This document shows positions 59,261 to 64,000 of a DNA stretch of 64,000 nt, in pieces. Source of the DNA: Streptomyces endocoffeicus (GTDB lineage Bacteria > Actinomycetota > Actinomycetes > Streptomycetales > Streptomycetaceae). The notes below the pieces were generated by a model. That model worked only from the letters and a program-made list of their open reading frames with translations. It was not told the origin of the DNA and did not search any database. The stretch covers positions 180,850-244,849 of the forward strand of contig NZ_JAERRG010000017.1 of assembly GCF_016741935.1 (NCBI RefSeq). The letters run 5' to 3'. Made by a program: the position numbers and the translations under genes. Position 1 is the stretch's first letter. Each line of letters begins with the position of its first letter.

Positions 59261-59890
59261 ATGTCGCAGCAAGGGACGAAGCAGCGGGTGGACGACGAGT
59301 TCATCGTGGACACGGAGGACTGCGAGGAACGCGAGCGGGCCTTCCGCGAGCGCGGCACCGCCCGCCCGATCACCGTGCACGGCAACCCGGTCCTGCACAA
59401 GGAGTGCCGGGACGTGACCGTGTTCGACGGGGAGCTGGCGCGGCTCGTCGACGACATGTTCGCCAGCCAGCGGGCGGCGGAGGGCGTGGGCCTGGCCGCC
59501 AACCAGATCGGTGTCGACCTTAAGGTCTTCGTCTACGACTGCATGGACGACGAGGGCGTTCGCCATGTGGGCGTGGTCTGCAACCCGGTGCTGGAGGAGC
59601 TGCCCGCAGACCGCCGGGTGCTGGACGACTCCAACGAGGGCTGTCTGTCGGTCCCCACGGCCTACGCGGAGCTGGCCCGCCCCGACTACGCGGTGGTGCG
59701 CGGCCAGGACCTCGACGGTGAGCCGATCGCGGTGCGCGGCACCGGTTACTTCGCGCGCTGCCTGCAGCACGAGACCGATCACCTCTACGGCTACCTCTAC
59801 ATCGACCGGCTCTCCAAGCGCGACCGTAAGGATGTGCTGAAGCAGATGGCCGAGGGCACCGCCCGCTATGAGACGGTGCCGAACGACTGA
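59261..59890 (+). CDS. def: peptide deformylase
   Basis: A 209-residue metal peptidase that removes formyl groups from nascent proteins. All three motifs are present: GVGLAANQIG, EGCLS, and QHETDH with two His ligands. The N-terminal 40 residues (DEFIVDTEDCEERERAF) are an extension typical of actinobacterial homologues. ATG 59261 chosen with GGCGGAAG upstream. Convergent with nrdB. Confidence 0.95.
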   Translation: MSQQGTKQRVDDEFIVDTEDCEERERAFRERGTARPITVHGNPVLHKECRDVTVFDGELARLVDDMFASQRAAEGVGLAANQIGVDLKVFVYDCMDDEGVRHVGVVCNPVLEELPADRRVLDDSNEGCLSVPTAYAELARPDYAVVRGQDLDGEPIAVRGTGYFARCLQHETDHLYGYLYIDRLSKRDRKDVLKQMAEGTARYETVPND

Positions 59891-59908
59891 GTGTGCCGTA
59901 CTACCTCA

Positions 59909-59937
59909 CAGGGCCGGGCCGCTTGAGCCCGGCCCTG
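59909..59937. terminator. bidirectional terminator between def and nrdB
   Basis: CAGGGCCGGGC (59909-59919) pairs with GCCCGGCCCTG (59927-59937), seven-base loop. Confidence 0.85.
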
Positions 59938-59960
59938 TTGACGTCAGAGCTCGTCCGGCA

Positions 59961-61010
59961 TCAGAAGTCGTCGTCGAAGGCGACCGACCCCTCGACCGCC
60001 ACCTGGTACGCCGAGGCGCGCCGCTCGAAGAAGTTGGTCAGCTCCTGGACGTTCTGCAGCTCCATGAAGGAGAACGGGTTCTCCGAGCCGAAGACCGGGG
60101 CGAAGCCGAGCCGCTGCAGGCGCTGGTCGGCCACGCACTGCAGATACTCCTGCATCGACGCGGTGTTCATGCCCGGCAGCCCGTCCCCGCACAGATCGCG
60201 GGCGAACTGCAGCTCCGCCTCGACGGCCTCCTTCAGCATGTCGGTGACCTGCCGCTGGAGCTCGTCGTCGAAGAGTTCCGGCTCCTCCTCGCGGACGGTG
60301 TCCACGACCGAGAAGGCGAACTCCATGTGCATCGACTCGTCGCGGAACACCCAGTTGGTGCCCGTCGCCAGGCCGTGCAGCAGCCCGCGCGAGCGGAGCC
60401 AGTACACGTAGGCGAAGGCGCCGTAGAAGAACAGCCCCTCGATGCAGGCCGCGAAGCAGATCAGGTTGAGCAGGAAGCGGCGGCGGTCCTCCTTGGTCTC
60501 CAGGCGCTCGATCTTCTCCACCGAGTCCATCCAGCGGAAGCAGAACTCCGCCTTCTCCCGGATGGAGGGGATGTTCTCGACGGCGGCGAAGGCCGCGGCG
60601 CGGTCGTCCGGGTCGGGGAGGTAGGTGTCCAGCAGCGTCAGATAGAACTGGACGTGCACCGCCTCCTCGAAGAGCTGCCGGGACAGATACAGCCGCGCCT
60701 CGGGGGAGTTGATGTGCTTGTAGAGCGTCAGCACCAGGTTGTTGGCCACGATCGAGTCGCCGGTCGCGAAGAAGGCGACCAGCCGGCCGATCATGTGCTG
60801 CTCGCCGGGGGAGAGCTTGGCGAGGTCGGCGACGTCGGAGTGGAGGTCGACCTCCTCCACGGTCCAGGTGTTCTTGATCGCGTCGCGGTAGCGGTCGTAG
60901 AACTGCGGGTACCGCATCGGCCGCAGGGTCAGCTCGAACCCGGGGTCCAGCAGGTTCTTGGTGTGGCCCGGCGCGGTGTTCACGGTGGTCATCTCGGATG
61001 CGGTGGGCAT
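59961..61010 (-). CDS. nrdB: class I ribonucleotide reductase small subunit NrdB
   Basis: A 349-residue oxygen-dependent radical subunit that pairs with NrdA to make deoxyribonucleotides. Metal ligands are in LFEEAVHVQFY and FRDESMHMEFAF (ExxH pairs), plus the upstream acidic residue in helix IVANNLVLTLY region; ends with FDDDF, the C-terminal tail that binds NrdA. ATG 61010 overlaps the nrdA TAA by one base (TAATG), so the two are coupled. No nrdS-like AraC gene follows; instead def lies opposite. Confidence 0.92.
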   Translation of the reverse strand: MPTASEMTTVNTAPGHTKNLLDPGFELTLRPMRYPQFYDRYRDAIKNTWTVEEVDLHSDVADLAKLSPGEQHMIGRLVAFFATGDSIVANNLVLTLYKHINSPEARLYLSRQLFEEAVHVQFYLTLLDTYLPDPDDRAAAFAAVENIPSIREKAEFCFRWMDSVEKIERLETKEDRRRFLLNLICFAACIEGLFFYGAFAYVYWLRSRGLLHGLATGTNWVFRDESMHMEFAFSVVDTVREEEPELFDDELQRQVTDMLKEAVEAELQFARDLCGDGLPGMNTASMQEYLQCVADQRLQRLGFAPVFGSENPFSFMELQNVQELTNFFERRASAYQVAVEGSVAFDDDF

Positions 61011-63430
61011 TACTGGCAGGCCTCGCAGGACTCGGGGTTTTCCAGGGAGCAGGCGATCGCGTCGGCCTCGGCCGGGGCCTGCTGTACGGGGAGGGGAGCG
61101 GGAGCGGGGGCGGGAGCGGAGGTGGTGGCGGCGCCGCCCCGGGCGCTCTGGGCGATCCGGGTGGCCGGACGCGAGCGCAGGTAGTACGTGGTCTTGATGC
61201 CGCGCTTCCAGGCGTACGCGTACATCGAGCTGAGCTTGCCGATGGTCGGCGAGGCCATGAAGAGGTTCAGCGACTGGCTCTGGTCGAGGTACGGGGTGCG
61301 GGCCGCCGCCATGTCGATCAGGGCGCGCTGCGGGACCTCCCACGCGGTGCGGTACAGCTCCCGTACGTCCGCGGGCACCCAGGAGAAGTCCTGGACCGAG
61401 CCGTTGGACTCGCGCAGCGCCTCGCGGGTCTGGGCGTCCCAGACGCCCAGCTTCTTCAGGTCGTCCACCAGGTAGGAGTTGACCTGGAGGAACTCCCCGC
61501 TGAGCGTCTCACGCTTGAAGAGGTTGGAGACCTGCGGCTCGATGCACTCGTAGACGCCCGCGATGGAGGCGATGGTCGCGGTCGGCGCGATCGCCAGCAG
61601 CAGCGAGTTCCGCATCCCGGACTTCGCCATCCGGGTGCGCAGCGCCTGCCAGCGCTCCGGCCAGGTGGCCACCGCGTCCGTGTAGTGGTCCGGGTGCAGC
61701 ACCCCGCGCGCGGTGCGGGTCTCGGCCCAGGCGGGGTGCGGGCCGTGGCGCTCGGCGAGCTCGCAGGACGCCTCGTACGCGGCGAGCATGATGCGCTCGG
61801 AGATCCGCGTGGAGAGCGCCGTGGCCTCGGGCGAGTCGAACGGCAGCCGCAGCCGGAAGAAGACGTCCTGGAGCCCCATGAGGCCCAGACCCACCGGGCG
61901 CCAGCGGGAGTTGGAGGCCCCGGCCTCCTCCGTGGGGTAGAAGTTGATGTCCACCACCCGGTCGAGGAAGGTCACGGCGGTGCGGACGGTGGCGTCGAGG
62001 CGCTCCCAGTCCAGCTGCCCGTCCTCGCCCAGGTGCGCGGCGAGGTTGACCGATCCGAGGTTGCACACGGCGGTCTCGCCGTCGTTCGTGACCTCCAGGA
62101 TCTCGGTGCAGAGGTTGGAGGAGTGGACGACCCTGCCGGGCTCGGCGGTCTGGTTGGCGGTGCGGTTGGCGGCGTCCTTGAACGTCATCCAGCCGTTGCC
62201 GGTCTGCGCGAGGGTGCGCATCATCCGGGCGTACAGCTGGCGCGCCGGGACCTGCTTGACGGCCTTCCCCTCGGCCTCGGCCCCGCGGTACGCGGCGTCG
62301 AACTCCTCGCCCCACAGGTCCACCAGATCGGGCGCGTCGGCCGGGGAGAACAGCGACCAGTCGGCGTCCGCCTCGACCCGGCGCATGAACTCGTCCGGGA
62401 TCCAGTGGGCGATGTTGAGGTTGTGGGTGCGGCGGGCGTCCTCGCCGGTGTTGTCCCGCAGCTCCAGGAACTCCTCGAGGTCCGCGTGCCAGGTCTCCAG
62501 GTAGACACAGGCCGCGCCCTTGCGCCGGCCGCCCTGGTTGACGGCGGCCACCGAGGCGTCGAGCGTGCGCAGGAACGGCACGATGCCGTTGGAGTGCCCG
62601 TTGGTCCCCCGGATCAGCGAACCGCGGGCCCGGATGCGGGAGTAGGACAGGCCGATGCCGCCCGCGTGCTTCGACAGCCGCGCCACCTGGTGGTAGCGGT
62701 TGTAGATCGAGTCCAGCTCGTCCAGCGGGGAGTCCAGCAGATAGCAGGACGACATCTGCGGATGCCGGGTGCCGGAGTTGAACAGCGTGGGGGAGCTGGG
62801 CAGATACGACAGCGTGCTGGTCAGCCGGTAGAGCTCGGCCACATCGTCCAGCGCCCGCTCCGAGTGGTCCTCGGCGAGTCCGCAGGCCACCCGCAGCAGG
62901 AAGTGCTGCGGGGTCTCGATCACCTGACGGGTGATGGGGTGGCGCAGCAGATAGCGGCTGTAGAGGGTGCGCAGCCCGAAGTAGCCGAAGCGGTTGTCGG
63001 CGCCGTCGGCCAGGGCCCGCTCCACCAGCGCGTCCAGCCGCTCGGCGTGGGCCGCGGCGAACTCCGCGGTGGAGTCGGCGAGCAGGCCCTCGCGGTGGCC
63101 CACCCGGACGGAGGTCGAGAAGGAGACCGCGCCCTGCCCGGCCGCCTCCTCGGTGATGGTGAGCGCCAGCAGCCGCGCCGCGAGCCGCGAGTACTCCGGC
63201 TCCTCGGCGATCAGTCCGGCCGCCGCCTCGGTCGCCAGCCCGCGCAACTCCGCCTCGTCCGAGCCGGGATGGCGGCCGCGCAGGGCGGCGGCCGCGACCT
63301 TGCCGGGGTCGGTGGCGGGCAGGTCGGCGGTGAGTCCGGTGAGCGTCCGTAGCAGGGCGGTCCCGGGCGCGTCGACCGCTGCCTGAGAAACCGCCTGCTC
63401 TGAAACCGGATCTGCGGGCGCGATGGTCAC
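61010..63430 (-). CDS. nrdA: class I ribonucleotide reductase large subunit NrdA
   Basis: An 806-residue catalytic subunit. Visible are SSCYLLDSPLDEL (redox Cys), SSNLCTEI and AVCNLGSVNLAAH (radical Cys and substrate loop), PTATIASIAGVYE, and the C-terminal redox pair CSLENPESCEACQ. GTG 63430 chosen because GAGGGAGAG lies upstream and homologues begin MTIAPAD; the frame continues into the leader but without similarity. Expression should be controlled by the cobalamin riboswitch and NrdR boxes upstream: vitamin B12 would shut it off when the B12-dependent class II enzyme can work. Confidence 0.94.
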   Translation of the reverse strand: MTIAPADPVSEQAVSQAAVDAPGTALLRTLTGLTADLPATDPGKVAAAALRGRHPGSDEAELRGLATEAAAGLIAEEPEYSRLAARLLALTITEEAAGQGAVSFSTSVRVGHREGLLADSTAEFAAAHAERLDALVERALADGADNRFGYFGLRTLYSRYLLRHPITRQVIETPQHFLLRVACGLAEDHSERALDDVAELYRLTSTLSYLPSSPTLFNSGTRHPQMSSCYLLDSPLDELDSIYNRYHQVARLSKHAGGIGLSYSRIRARGSLIRGTNGHSNGIVPFLRTLDASVAAVNQGGRRKGAACVYLETWHADLEEFLELRDNTGEDARRTHNLNIAHWIPDEFMRRVEADADWSLFSPADAPDLVDLWGEEFDAAYRGAEAEGKAVKQVPARQLYARMMRTLAQTGNGWMTFKDAANRTANQTAEPGRVVHSSNLCTEILEVTNDGETAVCNLGSVNLAAHLGEDGQLDWERLDATVRTAVTFLDRVVDINFYPTEEAGASNSRWRPVGLGLMGLQDVFFRLRLPFDSPEATALSTRISERIMLAAYEASCELAERHGPHPAWAETRTARGVLHPDHYTDAVATWPERWQALRTRMAKSGMRNSLLLAIAPTATIASIAGVYECIEPQVSNLFKRETLSGEFLQVNSYLVDDLKKLGVWDAQTREALRESNGSVQDFSWVPADVRELYRTAWEVPQRALIDMAAARTPYLDQSQSLNLFMASPTIGKLSSMYAYAWKRGIKTTYYLRSRPATRIAQSARGGAATTSAPAPAPAPLPVQQAPAEADAIACSLENPESCEACQ

Positions 63431-63574
63431 TGAGGTGCTCTCCCTCGCTCGGCCGGGCCGCGAGGGGTGGTGCGATGGGCGCGTACGGACATGCCGATGC
63501 CGCACTCCTCGTACGCCAGGCACACCACGCAGCGTCCATCGGCCCAACCCTCGAGGCCGGGGGACGTGTTCACA

Positions 63575-63680
63575 GGGCCGTCGGCAGGTGCTCGGACTCA
63601 CGGGTACGCCGCGATAAGCGCACACGTACACCGTTGCGGGACAGTTCCGGATTCCCACCGGATTCCCCTGCGGCGACAGC
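63575..63680 (-). promoter_or_regulatory. cobalamin (B12) riboswitch in the nrdA leader
   Basis: On the minus strand the leader contains GGGAATCCGGTGGGAATCCG and then AACTGTCCCGCAACGGT (63630-63671), and GAGTCCGAGCACCTGCCG (63582-63599): the conserved core and B12-box-like elements of cobalamin riboswitches. It lies about 150 bases before the nrdA start. In S. coelicolor such an element represses nrdABS when B12 is present. Confidence 0.85.
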
Positions 63681-63687
63681 GAGGACG

Positions 63688-63734
63688 AGCATACATCTTG
63701 TGTTGGCCGACGCACGCACCCCCATATCTTGTGT
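63688..63734 (-). promoter_or_regulatory. two NrdR boxes upstream of the nrdA riboswitch
   Basis: AGCATACATCTTGTGT (63688-63703) and CCCCATATCTTGTGT-type (63719-63734) are 31 bases apart, about three helix turns, the usual tandem arrangement for NrdR. A TATGCT hexamer (63688-63693, minus strand) may be the -10. Confidence 0.75.
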
Positions 63735-63819
63735 CGGAGGTGCGGAGTTTCGCATGAATGTGCTAGTGCGTTCCGGCCTGGCGAGCGTGCGCCCTGGTCA
63801 GGCGGCGGCCGAGCGGGAG

Positions 63820-64000
63820 CTACTTGCCGGTCTCCTTCTCGTACGCCTTGATGACCTCGTCGGTCGGGCCGTCCATCAGCAGCTCGCCCTTCTCCAGCCA
63901 CAGCACCCGGTCGCAGGTGTCCCGGATGGACTTGTTGTTGTGGCTGACGAGGAAGACCGTGCCGGCCTCCTGGCGGAGCTCACGGATCCGGGCCTCGGAG
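63820..64000 (-). CDS. C-terminal end of an ABC-transporter ATP-binding protein (gene runs off the window)
   Basis: Sixty codons on the minus strand, open to the right edge and stopping at 63820. The translation ends with VFLVSHNNKSIRDTCDRVLW and LMDGPTDEVIKAYEKETGK, i.e. the switch-His loop (SHN) and the C-terminal part typical of polysaccharide/teichoic-acid exporters (TagH/Wzt type). Its start and Walker motifs are outside the window. Confidence 0.85.
   Translation of the reverse strand, partial: SEARIRELRQEAGTVFLVSHNNKSIRDTCDRVLWLEKGELLMDGPTDEVIKAYEKETGK

Overview
The window is a 64 kb stretch of Streptomyces-type chromosome (about 72% G+C, strong third-position G/C, GTG starts common). 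I found no rRNA genes, phage, transposase or CRISPR array; it is core genome with unusually rich repeats between genes. Gene order resembles the Mycobacterium adnAB - nudC - mrx1 - uvrD2 - whiB7 - ABC1 kinase - DUF2342 protease - PDZ/Lon protease - UPF0182 block and the S. coelicolor sigR-rsrA neighbourhood.

Layout. 0-8.4 kb: spherulin-4-like fragment, moeZ, two paralogous secreted lipoprotein peptidases, and a large LPG-synthase-like membrane protein. 8.6-21.7 kb: DNA repair and redox block (ATL protein, adnA, adnB, M20 peptidase, nudC, mycoredoxin, uvrD2). 21.7-23.0 kb: whiB7/wblC with a long attenuator leader, plus a coupled small gene. 23-39.3 kb: ABC1 kinase, ThiF-like protein, YgjP metallopeptidase, a TerD/AIM24 three-gene operon, Nudix, DUF2342 protease, epimerase, moaE, PDZ/Lon protease, PPA1309 and UPF0182 proteins. 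39.4-41.8 kb: a Sel1-repeat gene between two identical initiator tRNA genes. 41.9-44.5 kb: Fur-type regulator divergent from a catalase, and a CBS protein. 44.6-52.2 kb: hisN, TetR, SMR pump, rsgA, aroA, M50 protease, SRAP protein, small hydrolase. 52.4-58.4 kb: sigR-rsrA, two coupled HD/HD-GYP membrane proteins and a TPR protein. 59.2-64 kb: peptide deformylase, nrdB-nrdA with a cobalamin riboswitch and two NrdR boxes, and the end of an ABC-transporter ATPase.

How it works together. Thiol/oxidative stress is a theme. Four matches to the sigma-R promoter (GGAAT-N18-GTT) lie upstream of moeZ, the mycoredoxin gene, sigR itself and the Sel1-repeat gene. The Fur/catalase pair, wblC, SRAP protein, double-strand-break motor (AdnAB) and ribonucleotide reductase fit the same picture of redox and genome protection.

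Most interesting unexplained signals: (1) at least ten genes have their last 7-32 bases, usually including the stop codon, tandemly repeated into the downstream gap; (2) the octamer CCTTACGG/CCGTAAGG occurs about 33 times in every reading frame and between genes, where base composition predicts about two; (3) the sigma-R-type promoter on a Sel1-repeat gene bracketed by duplicate initiator tRNAs; (4) two long intergenic elements bounded by inverted copies of the same GC-rich sequence.
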